From NCBI GenBank assembly GCA_910578255.1, contig CAJTQM010000016.1, positions 9,343 through 37,976 of the forward strand: a stretch of 28,634 bases of DNA. The letters are read 5' to 3'. This document shows positions 6,614 to 15,210 of the stretch, piece by piece (position 1 is the first letter of the stretch; every line of letters starts with the position of its first letter). Position numbers and translations under genes: made by a program. The notes below the pieces were generated by a model. That model had not been told where the DNA came from, did no database searches, and worked only from the letters and a program-made list of their open reading frames with translations. This stretch comes from an uncultured Oscillospiraceae bacterium. GTDB lineage: Bacteria > Bacillota > Clostridia > Oscillospirales > Ruminococcaceae.

Positions 6614-7536
6614 GCCGTCACCTCTCCTTGATCCTTCTCGAACAGCGCTTGTACAAAATCCTGGGGGTCAAACGGCTGTAAATCGTCAATTCCCTCGCCA
6701 ACGCCGATGTATTTGATCGGCACCCCCAACTCTTCCTTGATGGCGATGACCACGCCGCCTCTGGCCGTGCCGTCTAACTTGGTTAGCACAATGCCCGTAA
6801 GCCCCGCGGCGTTTTGAAACTCCTTTGCCTGATTCAAAGCGTTTTGCCCGGTGGTGGCGTCCAGTACCAGCAGAAATTCCACCGCGCAGTCCGGCGCCTC
6901 CCGACCGATGACCCGGGTAATTTTGGAAAGTTCGTCCATCAGGTTCTTTTTATTGTGCAGCCGGCCGGCCGTGTCGCAGATAATCACGTCTGCACCCCGC
7001 GCCTTTCCGGCGGTAATGGCGTCGAAAACCACCGCCGCAGGATCCGCGCCCTGGGTGTGCTTGACCATGTCGGCGCCGGCCCGGTCCGCCCAAATCTGAA
7101 GCTGCTCAATGGCCGCCGCCCGAAAGGTGTCCGCCGCGCCCAGCAGGACCTTTTTCCCCTTTTGGGCCAGATCGTATGCCATCTTTCCAATGGTCGTGGT
7201 TTTTCCCACGCCGTTGACCCCGATAACTAAAACAATCGAAGGCCTGGTGGATAGATTCAACTCCTCGTCGCCTTCCATCATCCCCACTAGGATTTCCTTG
7301 AGCAGTTCCTTGGCTTCGGCCGTGTCACGGCAGCCTTTTTCCTTTACGGCAAGGCGAAGCCTGGAAACGATTTTTTCGCTGACCGCTGCGCCGACGTCGC
7401 TCATAATCAAAATTTCTTCCAATTCCTCATAAAATTCCTCTTCAATTTTATGTCCGCCGAACAGCCCGTCCAGATTTTTGAGCATCCCCTCTTTGGTCTT
7501 ACTTAAACCTGCCTTCAGCTTCTGAAAAAAACTCAT
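6610..7536 (-). CDS. ftsY: signal recognition particle receptor FtsY
   Basis: 308 residues. FtsY is the membrane-associated GTPase that receives ribosome-nascent chain-SRP complexes and passes them to SecYEG. The helical N domain (about 1-95) is followed by the G domain. The P-loop GVNGVGKTT is at about 106-114, then come DTFRAAA with the following AIEQLQIW, DTAGR with LHNKKNLMDEL, TKLDGTARGG, and the closing FDPQDFVQALF. The acidic A domain of E. coli FtsY is missing, as is usual in Firmicutes. A short amphipathic start (MSFFQKLKAGLSKTKEGML) could serve as the membrane-contacting helix. GGGAGGA precedes the ATG, and smc ends 13 bases upstream, the conserved smc-ftsY order. Confidence 0.97.
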   Translation of the reverse strand: MSFFQKLKAGLSKTKEGMLKNLDGLFGGHKIEEEFYEELEEILIMSDVGAAVSEKIVSRLRLAVKEKGCRDTAEAKELLKEILVGMMEGDEELNLSTRPSIVLVIGVNGVGKTTTIGKMAYDLAQKGKKVLLGAADTFRAAAIEQLQIWADRAGADMVKHTQGADPAAVVFDAITAGKARGADVIICDTAGRLHNKKNLMDELSKITRVIGREAPDCAVEFLLVLDATTGQNALNQAKEFQNAAGLTGIVLTKLDGTARGGVVIAIKEELGVPIKYIGVGEGIDDLQPFDPQDFVQALFEKDQGEVTA

Positions 7537-7549
7537 ATGGCTTCCTCCC

Positions 7550-10500
7550 TTATATGTTTTTCATCCCCAGCTTGCTTTCGATTTCCGATACCTCCAGCGT
7601 CAGGAGTTTGGATACGCCCTCCTCCTGCATCGTCACACCGTACAACACGTCCGCGTGTTCCATGGTGCCCCGGCGGTGGGTGATGGCGATAAACTGGGTG
7701 TGCCGGTTCAGCCGCCGCAGATACTCCGCAAATTTGTTGACATTTACGTCGTCCAACGCCGCCTCAATTTCATCCAACAGGCAAAAAGGCGCCGGCCGGA
7801 CCTTTAAAATCGCAAAATAAATCGCAATGGCCACAAGAGCCTGCTCCCCGCCGGAAAGAGCCGCCAGATTTCTGATGATCTTGCCCGGCGGCTGAACGTA
7901 AATCTCTATACCCGATTCCAGCACGTCCTCCCCCTGCGTCAGCTTCAGCTGCGCCTTGCCGCCGCCGAACAGTTCGGCAAAAATTTCCGAAAAATGCCGG
8001 TCGATCCGCTCAAAGCTGCCCACAAACAGCTCCCGCATCTGCACGGTCAGATCCCGAATCAGCTGCTGCAGCTTCGCCCTGGATTGCTCCACATCCTCAA
8101 TCTGCCCGGACAAAAACGTATATCTGCCCAACACCTGCTCGTATTCCTCAATCGCCTCCACGTTAACCGTACCCAGGGCGCGGATTTTTCCCTTGACCTC
8201 CCCCAGCAGCCGGTTGGAGCGGCCCACATCCTCCGCGGGGCCGGCGGCTGCCTGCGCCTGAGAGCGGGTGATTTCGTATTCATCCCACATTTTGGATATA
8301 ATCAGGTCATATTCCTTTTGTACCGCCGCTTTTTTGTCTTCCAACCGCAGAAGTTCCCCGACGTATTTTTCCTTCTGCACCAAAATCTCCTTTTCGCTCT
8401 GGCGCAAAAGGGTGGTCTCCCTTTCGATCTGCTGGCGCTGCTCGCTTTGCTGGGCAATCTCCTGGCGACAGATCTCAATCTGATCCTGACGCTCCTTCGA
8501 CCGCTGCTGTATCAAGGCGATTTCCTCTTGGATCCGCCGGTTTTGCTCCGCCAAATCCTCCAGCCGCTCCCGGACCGATTCCAGCTGCTTTTTCTGGTCG
8601 GACCGCCGGCTCTCCTGCTCGGCCATCGCCTGCTCTAACAGGGCAATTTCCTGGCCGATCGCCATTTTTTCCATCTGTAAAGCGCTTTGGGCGCCGGCCG
8701 CGTCCTCCCGTCCTTGCCGGGCAGACTGAACCGCCTCCTCTAAAGCCGCCAGTTTTTCCCGGAAAGAAGACAGGGCCGACTGCGTTTCGTCCAGCTTTCG
8801 CTCTTCCTGCCGGCATTGCTCCTTTAGCTGCTCGATCTGCCGCGCCAGACTGCTCTGCTGATCCTGCGACCGGCTTTGATCGGCCTGCAACTCCTCCAGC
8901 AGAGTTCGCAGGCGCTTTTGCTCCATATCATACCGGATCTGGTCCTCTGCCGCGGTTTTGCGTTCCGCCTCAATTCCGGCAAACTGGGCCTGCAGCGCGG
9001 TGATTTCCCGGCGTAGCGCCTCTAATTCCCCGTTTAAAGCATCGGATTTTTCTTTGTTGGCCGCCGCCTGCTCCTGCAATGCGCGGATCTCTCCCCGCCG
9101 GCTGAGCAGTCCGGCGCTTTTCCCGGCGGAGCCGCCGGTCATCGAGCCGCCCGCGTGGATTAGCTGCCCGTCCAGCGTCACGATGCGAAACCGGTAGCCA
9201 TAATGCTTCGCTATCCGAATTCCCTCGTCCATGTCGGTGACAACCGCCACCCGTCCCAAAACCGATTCCACAACGCCTTGGTAAATCCCGTCGCAGAGAA
9301 CCAGCTGGGACCCGATTCCGATAAACCCTTCAAAATTCTCCAAGCCTTCGACCTGTAGGCGTCCCCCTTTTACCGAGGTCATCGGCAGAAAGGTCGCACG
9401 GCCGGCTCCGCTTTTTTTTAGCATTTCAATGGCCCGCTTTGCCGCTTGCTCATCCTCGGTCACAATGTTCTGCAAAGCGCCGCCGGCTGCCATCTCAATC
9501 GCCGTAAGATACTGGGGCTTTACCTGCAAAAGGCTGGACAAAGGTCCGCGGATCCCCCGTAACGCGCCGCCACGGCTTTGGCTTAACACGTATTTTACGC
9601 TGTGGGCAAAGCCCTCCATATTCCGTTCCAATTCTTCCAGCAAAGCGGCGCGCTGGTTCTGCTCTTTTATTTTCAGTTCCAGCCGTTCCTTTTGCTCGGA
9701 CAGCACCCGCTCCTTTTCCTGCCGGGAAGAAAGCTTCATCTGCACGCCCTTTGCCGAGTTGGAAAGGCCCTCCAGCGTCTCGGAAAGCGTCTCGACCAGC
9801 TGGCCGGCCTCTTCCAGTTCCTTTTGAAGCCGGGAAATTTTTTCTCGCTTTTCGTCCTTTCCCTCTTCCAGTAAAGCGGCGCGTTCCTTCGCGTCCTCTA
9901 AGGCGTTTTGAGTGGTCACCGCCAGCACCCTTTGTTCGGACAGAGAAAACGCAAGACGGGTTTCATCCTCTTTTTTCTCTGCCAGCTGCTTTGTCAGCTG
10001 CAAAATCTGCTCTTGGCTTTTTTGGTCCTCACTCTGCATGAAAGCGATCTGTGCCGCGGCCTGCTCCTGTTTTTTTAACAGACCGCGCTTTTTTTCCTCC
10101 TGCTCTTGCCGATACTGCAAAAAAGCGTCTTCCGAATCCGCAGCAGACTTCTCTTCCTGTTCCAGCTGCTGGGCCGACCGCTCGTTGTGGGAAATATCAT
10201 TTTGCAAAACCGCAATCCGGGCGCTGGACGAAGCGATTTCCTCCTCCATCTGCGCCATCTCCCCCCGGATCTGTTCAATCCGGGCGCCGGCTTTCTGCAT
10301 CGAGCCAAACAGCGTCTCCATCTGCCCGGCCAGTTCCTCTAGCTTTTTTTCCACCTGTTCTTGCTCTAACCGGCCAACTGTCTGCCGGTCGGTCAGTTCC
10401 CGCAGCTGCAACGTGATGCCGTCCAGCTGCGCAATCCACAAAGAAAGTTCGATTTCTTTTTTCTGTTCCGCCAATTCAATAAAGCGCTTCGCTTTTTCCG

Positions 10501-11125
10501 ACTGGATCTTTAAAGGGCCGATGCGGTCCTCCAATTCGGTCATAATATCCTTTAAGCGCAGAAGATTCTCCTGGGTCTGGGCAAGCTTTCGCTCCGCCTC
10601 GGTTTTTCGGTAGCGGTATTTTGAGATACCTGCCGCCTCCTCAAAGATCTCCCGCCGCTGGGTGCTTTTGGCCCCGATGATCTCGGCGATTTTCCCCTGC
10701 CCGATCATGGAATAGCCGTCGCGCCCCAGTCCCGTATCCATAAACAGCTCGTGAATATCCTTTAGCCGAACCACATTCTCGTTGATCCGGTACTCGCTCT
10801 CCCCGCTGCGGTACAGCTTGCGGGATACCGCGATTTCGTCGGTATCTACCGTAAGCTTGCGATCCTCGTTTCCAATAATCAGCGTCACCTGAGAAAAGCC
10901 CATGGGACGGCGCAGCTGGGTTCCGCCAAAAATCACATCCTCCATTTTGTCTCCCCGCAGCGTTTTAGAGGACTGCTCGCCTAACACCCAGCGAACCGCG
11001 TCGGCAATGTTGCTCTTTCCGCTGCCGTTGGGCCCCACCACCGCCGTCAGGCCCTTGCCGAATTCCAGCTTCACCCGGTCCGGAAAGGACTTAAATCCAT
11101 TGATCTCCAATGCTTTTAAATACAA
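7550..11125 (-). CDS. smc: chromosome segregation protein SMC
   Basis: 1191 residues, the size of a complete bacterial SMC. It forms the ATP-driven ring, with ScpA and ScpB, that compacts and separates newly replicated origins. The Walker A motif GPNGSGKS lies at 31-38. A long Glu/Gln/Lys-rich coiled coil spans about 170-500. The hinge is around 515-680, with the glycine-rich GGSMTGGSAGKSAGLLSRRGE at its end, and a second coiled coil follows to about 1000. The signature LSGGEQ is at 1090-1095 and the Walker B LLDEIEAALDD at about 1116. The start is TTG (TTG-TAT-TTA-AAA), after AAAGGAAGTG, lying within the last codons of the radical SAM gene (10-base overlap). No second ATPase module or fusion is present. 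Confidence 0.97.
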   Translation of the reverse strand: MYLKALEINGFKSFPDRVKLEFGKGLTAVVGPNGSGKSNIADAVRWVLGEQSSKTLRGDKMEDVIFGGTQLRRPMGFSQVTLIIGNEDRKLTVDTDEIAVSRKLYRSGESEYRINENVVRLKDIHELFMDTGLGRDGYSMIGQGKIAEIIGAKSTQRREIFEEAAGISKYRYRKTEAERKLAQTQENLLRLKDIMTELEDRIGPLKIQSEKAKRFIELAEQKKEIELSLWIAQLDGITLQLRELTDRQTVGRLEQEQVEKKLEELAGQMETLFGSMQKAGARIEQIRGEMAQMEEEIASSSARIAVLQNDISHNERSAQQLEQEEKSAADSEDAFLQYRQEQEEKKRGLLKKQEQAAAQIAFMQSEDQKSQEQILQLTKQLAEKKEDETRLAFSLSEQRVLAVTTQNALEDAKERAALLEEGKDEKREKISRLQKELEEAGQLVETLSETLEGLSNSAKGVQMKLSSRQEKERVLSEQKERLELKIKEQNQRAALLEELERNMEGFAHSVKYVLSQSRGGALRGIRGPLSSLLQVKPQYLTAIEMAAGGALQNIVTEDEQAAKRAIEMLKKSGAGRATFLPMTSVKGGRLQVEGLENFEGFIGIGSQLVLCDGIYQGVVESVLGRVAVVTDMDEGIRIAKHYGYRFRIVTLDGQLIHAGGSMTGGSAGKSAGLLSRRGEIRALQEQAAANKEKSDALNGELEALRREITALQAQFAGIEAERKTAAEDQIRYDMEQKRLRTLLEELQADQSRSQDQQSSLARQIEQLKEQCRQEERKLDETQSALSSFREKLAALEEAVQSARQGREDAAGAQSALQMEKMAIGQEIALLEQAMAEQESRRSDQKKQLESVRERLEDLAEQNRRIQEEIALIQQRSKERQDQIEICRQEIAQQSEQRQQIERETTLLRQSEKEILVQKEKYVGELLRLEDKKAAVQKEYDLIISKMWDEYEITRSQAQAAAGPAEDVGRSNRLLGEVKGKIRALGTVNVEAIEEYEQVLGRYTFLSGQIEDVEQSRAKLQQLIRDLTVQMRELFVGSFERIDRHFSEIFAELFGGGKAQLKLTQGEDVLESGIEIYVQPPGKIIRNLAALSGGEQALVAIAIYFAILKVRPAPFCLLDEIEAALDDVNVNKFAEYLRRLNRHTQFIAITHRRGTMEHADVLYGVTMQEEGVSKLLTLEVSEIESKLGMKNI

Positions 11126-12135
11126 TCTTTCACTTCCTTTATGAAAAACGGCTCCTCCCTTGACATCGAATCGTCTGAAAGGATCTGCGCTTGGTATCCC
11201 GCCTGAGACAGCCGCCGCAAATTTTCCCGCTTTTGCCCGATTGCCTGGGATAAAAACGCCGGATGGACCAAAACCGTCAGCGCCTTTTTAAAAATTCCAT
11301 CTTCCCCCAGCCGCTTTAGCAGGCGCTCAAGCCAAACCCTGGAATAGCACAACTCCCCGAAGGCCGGATGATATGGACCCGCAATACAGCTTTGCTCCAG
11401 CGTCTTTTGGGCGTGCAGTCCAACGCGGATCACCGAAATTTCCCGATCCTCAAAAAAGCGCAGAAGAAAAGCCGTTTTCTCAACCGCTTCTTCCACCGTC
11501 AGCGGAATGTATTTTCCCTCTTTGTACCAGCGGGCCAGATCGGTCCCCTCCATCACCAGTACCGGATAAATCCGGACACAGTCGGGCCGAAGCCAAGCGA
11601 TTTTCTCCGCCGTCCGGCGATGGCCATCCGCCTTTTCCCCCGGCAGACCGACCATCATCTGCAAGCCCAGCGAAAGCCCCGCCTCCTGGATCAAAGCGGC
11701 AGCCCGGACCGTTTGGTCCGCCGTGTGCCCCCTGCCGTTTTGGGAGAGTACTGCATCGTCCATGCTCTGGGCGCCTAACTCAACCGTCGTGACGCCGTAG
11801 GCTTTTAGCAGCCTTAGAACATCCGGAGAAACCGCGTCCGGCCTGGTGGACAGACGGATCCCGTCGAACGAGCCGTCCGCCACAAACGGATAAGCCGCCT
11901 TTAGCAAAGACCGCATCAGCACCGGGTCGATGGCGGTAAAGCTGCCGCCGAAAAAAGCGATTTCCGCCGGAAAATCCCGGCCCTTCAGCTGTTGTTGGGC
12001 CTTTTCACAGACCTTTTTCACCTCGTCCGGCCCGGGCGCCAGGACCGTTCCGCTGATTCTTCGCTGATCGCAGAAGCTGCATTGGTGCGGGCATCCCAAA
12101 TGGGGGACAAAAAACGCGACGTTTGCGTGTCTCAC
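11116..12135 (-). CDS. Elp3-like radical SAM protein linked to rnc and smc
   Basis: 339 residues. The radical SAM [4Fe-4S] motif CPHQCSFC supplies C15, C19 and C22 (CX3CX2C). It is followed by FFGGSFTAID, LSTRPDAV, VELGAQSMDD and LGLQMMVGLPGE, the strand motifs of the Elp3-like radical SAM group. C-terminal to the barrel is a region with VIRVGLHAQ and PAFGELCYSR, but the acetyltransferase (HAT) domain of true Elp3 is absent. Short Elp3-like proteins of this type commonly sit next to rnc and smc in Clostridia, and their substrate is not known to me. tRNA or rRNA modification is an inference from the Elp3 resemblance and the neighbours. The start is GTG overlapping the rnc stop (GTGA), and the 3' end overlaps the smc start. 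Confidence 0.85.
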   Translation of the reverse strand: MRHANVAFFVPHLGCPHQCSFCDQRRISGTVLAPGPDEVKKVCEKAQQQLKGRDFPAEIAFFGGSFTAIDPVLMRSLLKAAYPFVADGSFDGIRLSTRPDAVSPDVLRLLKAYGVTTVELGAQSMDDAVLSQNGRGHTADQTVRAAALIQEAGLSLGLQMMVGLPGEKADGHRRTAEKIAWLRPDCVRIYPVLVMEGTDLARWYKEGKYIPLTVEEAVEKTAFLLRFFEDREISVIRVGLHAQKTLEQSCIAGPYHPAFGELCYSRVWLERLLKRLGEDGIFKKALTVLVHPAFLSQAIGQKRENLRRLSQAGYQAQILSDDSMSREEPFFIKEVKDCI

Positions 12136-12824
12136 TGCCCCATTAACTCCAGCGCGATTTTGGCCGCCGCCTGCTCCGCGCTTTTTTTCGAGCGTCCTTC
12201 TCCACGCCCGATGACATTGCTGTTTAAATGCACCTCAACGGCAAAATGCTTGTTGTGATCCGGCCCAGACTCCTCGACCAATTCATAGGTCACCCGCTCC
12301 TCGGGATTTTTCTGGATGATCTCCTGTAAGATGGTTTTGTAATCCTTAAACGCCGCCGTCGTGTGGTTTTCCATTGCCGGCACCGTATAATGCAGAACAA
12401 GCTTTTTGGCCGCCTCCATCCCGCCGTCTAAATAAACAGCGGCGATCACCGCCTCGAAAGCGTCGGCCAAAATCGAAGGACGCTGCCGCCCGCCGGTGGC
12501 CTCCTCCCCTTTCCCCAAAAGGAGGAATTCTCCCAATCCCAGCTGCATGGCATACTGGCAAAGGGCCTTTTCGCAGACCAGCGCTGCCCGCAGCTTGGTC
12601 AACTCCCCCTCAGGCAGATGGGAATAGTGCCGGAACAGATAGTCCGACACAATAATCGACAGCACCGCATCTCCCAAAAATTCCTGCCGTTCATTGCAGG
12701 GATCTTCCTTCTTCCCCTCGTTGGCGTAGGAAGAGTGGGTCAGGGCAATTGTCAGGTATTTTTCTTCCCGAAACACATAATCTAATTTTTTTTGGAATGC
12801 TTTTAAATCCGTTTGTCCGCTCAT
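12132..12824 (-). CDS. rnc: ribonuclease III
   Basis: 230 residues, standard size. RNase III cuts double-stranded RNA, including the stems that release 16S and 23S rRNA precursors. The signature ERQEFLGDA lies at 45-53 with catalytic E48 and D52. The second acidic pair is D121 and E124 in ILADAFEAVIAAVYLDGG. A C-terminal double-stranded RNA-binding domain runs from about 158 (DYKTILQEIIQK) to the end, with the GEGRSKKSAEQAAAKIAL helix. The ATG follows AAGGAG and lies only ten bases after plsX. The 3' end overlaps the radical SAM gene by four bases. Confidence 0.97.
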   Translation of the reverse strand: MSGQTDLKAFQKKLDYVFREEKYLTIALTHSSYANEGKKEDPCNERQEFLGDAVLSIIVSDYLFRHYSHLPEGELTKLRAALVCEKALCQYAMQLGLGEFLLLGKGEEATGGRQRPSILADAFEAVIAAVYLDGGMEAAKKLVLHYTVPAMENHTTAAFKDYKTILQEIIQKNPEERVTYELVEESGPDHNKHFAVEVHLNSNVIGRGEGRSKKSAEQAAAKIALELMGQ

Positions 12825-12834
12825 GTTTGGCTCC

Positions 12835-13836
12835 TTATTCTTTGGCTTTCATTTCCGCCAAATACCCTTCAATCGACCCGATAACGTCCTCGTGTGCAAA
12901 GCGGACCGCCTGCCCGATGGCGTTTTTAAACGCTTTGGCATCGGAACTGCCGTGGGCCTTAATGGTGGGTCTGGCAATACCCAACAGCGCCGCGCCGCCA
13001 TATTCCTTGTAATCCATTTTCTTTTTAAATTCTGCCAGACCGCCCTTTAAGGTCAAAGCGGCCAGCTTGGTCGCCGTGTTTTTCATAAGAATTCCCTTAA
13101 TCTGACCGATCAAGGCCTTACTTAACCCTTCGGTCAATTTTAACACGATGTTGCCGGTAAATCCATCGCATACCGCCACGTCGCAGCCGCCCTGGGGAAG
13201 CTGCCTCGCCTCGATATTGCCCACAAAATGAAGCGGCGACTGCCCCAAAAGCCCATACGCCTCCTGCTGTAAGGGCGTGCCCTTGTGCTCCTCTGCACCA
13301 TTATTGATTAACGCCACCCGCGGATTTTCCACCTGCAAAACCTTATTCATATAAGCGGCGCCCATGGCCCCGAACTGGACCAGCATCTCCGGCCGGCATT
13401 CCGCGTTGGCGCCGCAGTCGATGAGCATATACCGCCCCTCCACCGTGGGAATCACCGGGGCCAGCGCCGCACGCTTAATCCCTTTAATCCGCTTGACGAT
13501 ATGGCTGGCGCCGACCACAAATGCGCCGGTGCTGCCCGCACTGACAAAAGCGTCGCCTTTTCCCTCGGATAAAAGCCTTAAGCCTACAGCCATGGAGGAA
13601 TCCCGATAGCTTTTTAAAATCGCGGTGGGCGGCGCGTCCATGTCCATTACCTGCGGTGCATGGACAATTTCCATCTGCTCCAGCGAAATGCCGTTTTCCG
13701 CGGCCACTTTGCGGATCGTCTCTTTGTCGCCGGTTACTGCCATCTGGATGCCGTATTCCTTTACCGCCATCGCGCAGCCTTTTAAAATTTCCAGCGGCGC
13801 GTTGTCCCCGCCGAATGCGTCTGCGATTATTTTCAT
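12835..13836 (-). CDS. plsX: phosphate acyltransferase PlsX
   Basis: 333 residues, full length. PlsX converts acyl-ACP to acyl-phosphate, the donor used by PlsY to start phospholipid synthesis; it acts as a peripheral membrane enzyme. It begins MKIIADAFGGDNAPLEILKG, where most homologues read DAMGGD. Other motifs include STGAFVVGASHIVKRIKGIKR, LIDCGANAECRPE, INNGAEEHKGT and the C-terminal GGAALLGI. In many Firmicutes acpP lies between plsX and rnc. Here the space is only ten bases, so acpP must be elsewhere. The ribosome binding site is a fair GAAAGG eleven bases before the ATG. No FapR-like operator was recognised in the 36 bases after trmFO. Confidence 0.95.
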   Translation of the reverse strand: MKIIADAFGGDNAPLEILKGCAMAVKEYGIQMAVTGDKETIRKVAAENGISLEQMEIVHAPQVMDMDAPPTAILKSYRDSSMAVGLRLLSEGKGDAFVSAGSTGAFVVGASHIVKRIKGIKRAALAPVIPTVEGRYMLIDCGANAECRPEMLVQFGAMGAAYMNKVLQVENPRVALINNGAEEHKGTPLQQEAYGLLGQSPLHFVGNIEARQLPQGGCDVAVCDGFTGNIVLKLTEGLSKALIGQIKGILMKNTATKLAALTLKGGLAEFKKKMDYKEYGGAALLGIARPTIKAHGSSDAKAFKNAIGQAVRFAHEDVIGSIEGYLAEMKAKE

Positions 13837-13872
13837 AAAAAAGCCAGCCTTTCTGTAATTGATTTTTTTCGC

Positions 13873-15210
13873 TTACTCCCGCAAAAGGTCGTCCCCCATC
13901 CGAGATCGAAAATCCGCCAGACAGCGCTCGAAACTCTCCAGTGCCCTGTCCGCCACTGCCTGATAGCGAAGGGCCTTATCTTTGATTCTTTCCGGATTCG
14001 GCGGCAGAAGACCCATATTGCTGCCCATAGGCTGAAAATCCGTGACCGTCGGGTCGCTGATGTAGGCGGCCAGCGCCCCCATCATCGTATCTCGCGGCAG
14101 GACCAGCGGCTCTTTTTCCTTTAAAGCCATCGCCAGATTGATTCCCGCCAAAATTCCCGACGACGCCGATTCGATGTACCCCTCCACACCGGTGATCTGA
14201 CCGGCAAAATAAATCCGCCGGTCCTTTTTTAAGCAGTAGGTCTCGTCCAAAAGCCGGGGACTGTTTAAAAAGGTGTTGCGGTGCATAACGCCGTAACGGA
14301 CAAACGAAGCGTTTTCCAGTCCCGGGATCATGGAAAAAACCCGTTTTTGCTCCGGAAAAAGCAGATTGGTCTGAAAGCCCACCAGATTGTACAAAGACTT
14401 CTGGGCGTTTTCCGCCCGCAGCTGCACCACCGCCCAGGGCCGGTGCCCCGTCCTAGGATCCTTTAAGCCCACCGGCTTTAGGGGCCCGTACCGGATGGAA
14501 TCGCTTCCCCGCCTGGCCAGCTCCTCTACCGGCATGCATCCTTCATAGACCTTCATTCGATCCTTTTCGAATTCTTTCAGTTCCACCTGACGGGCGGAAA
14601 CCAGCGCCTGGTGAAACGCCACGTATTCCTCCCGGTTCATGGGGCAGTTGATGTAATCATCCTCGCCTTTGCCATAACGGGCGGCAAAAAACGCTTTGTC
14701 CATGTCGATGCTCTCGAAGGTGACGATGGGCGATGCCGCGTCGTAAAAGCTTAAATACGATTCTCCTAAAAGCCGCTCAATGGCGCCGGAAAGCTTCTCA
14801 CTGGTCAGCGGACCGGAGGCAACCACCACCGGCCCCTCGGGGATTTCGGCCACTTCCTCATGGCGCACCTCAATCAGCGGATGGCTTTGTATTTTCTGGG
14901 TCACCCGATCGGAAAACAGCTGCCGGTCCACCGCCAAAGCGCCGCCGGCGGGTACCGCTGTCTCTCGGGCGCATTGGACGACAATCGAGCCCAGCCGGGC
15001 CATCTCCTCTTTGAGAAGACCCGCCGCCGAACCGATCCGGTCGGCCTTGAGCGAGTTAGAACAGACCAACTCCGCAAATCCCTCGTAGTGATGGGCCGGG
15101 GAAAATTTGACCGGCTTCATCTCATACAGCGTCACCGGTATGCCGCGGCAGGCCAGCTGCCAGGCCGCCTCGCAGCCTGCCAGTCCCGCGCCGATTACCG
15201 AAACCATCAT
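13873..15210 (-). CDS. trmFO: folate- and FAD-dependent tRNA (uracil-54-C5)-methyltransferase TrmFO
   Basis: 445 residues. TrmFO makes ribothymidine at position 54 in the T-loop of tRNAs, using methylene-tetrahydrofolate and FADH2 rather than SAM. The N-terminal FAD-binding motif GAGLAGCEAAWQLA starts at residue 7. The two cysteines that matter in the Bacillus enzyme correspond to C50 (LVCSNSLKAD) and C225 (YEGCMPVEE). A second dinucleotide-type motif (FAGQITGVEGYIESASSG) lies near the C-terminus. The frame is open a further ten codons into topA, but the start at 15210 (ATGATG overlapping the topA TGA) has GAAGGACG at good spacing and gives the normal N-terminus. The topA-trmFO linkage is typical of Firmicutes. 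Confidence 0.95.
   Translation of the reverse strand: MMVSVIGAGLAGCEAAWQLACRGIPVTLYEMKPVKFSPAHHYEGFAELVCSNSLKADRIGSAAGLLKEEMARLGSIVVQCARETAVPAGGALAVDRQLFSDRVTQKIQSHPLIEVRHEEVAEIPEGPVVVASGPLTSEKLSGAIERLLGESYLSFYDAASPIVTFESIDMDKAFFAARYGKGEDDYINCPMNREEYVAFHQALVSARQVELKEFEKDRMKVYEGCMPVEELARRGSDSIRYGPLKPVGLKDPRTGHRPWAVVQLRAENAQKSLYNLVGFQTNLLFPEQKRVFSMIPGLENASFVRYGVMHRNTFLNSPRLLDETYCLKKDRRIYFAGQITGVEGYIESASSGILAGINLAMALKEKEPLVLPRDTMMGALAAYISDPTVTDFQPMGSNMGLLPPNPERIKDKALRYQAVADRALESFERCLADFRSRMGDDLLRE

Noticed and set aside
9912..10613. 233-codon Ser/Cys-rich plus-strand frame opposite smc
   Set aside because: The Ser/Cys/Phe bias mirrors the coiled-coil codons of SMC on the opposite strand; other plus-strand frames over smc show the same pattern.
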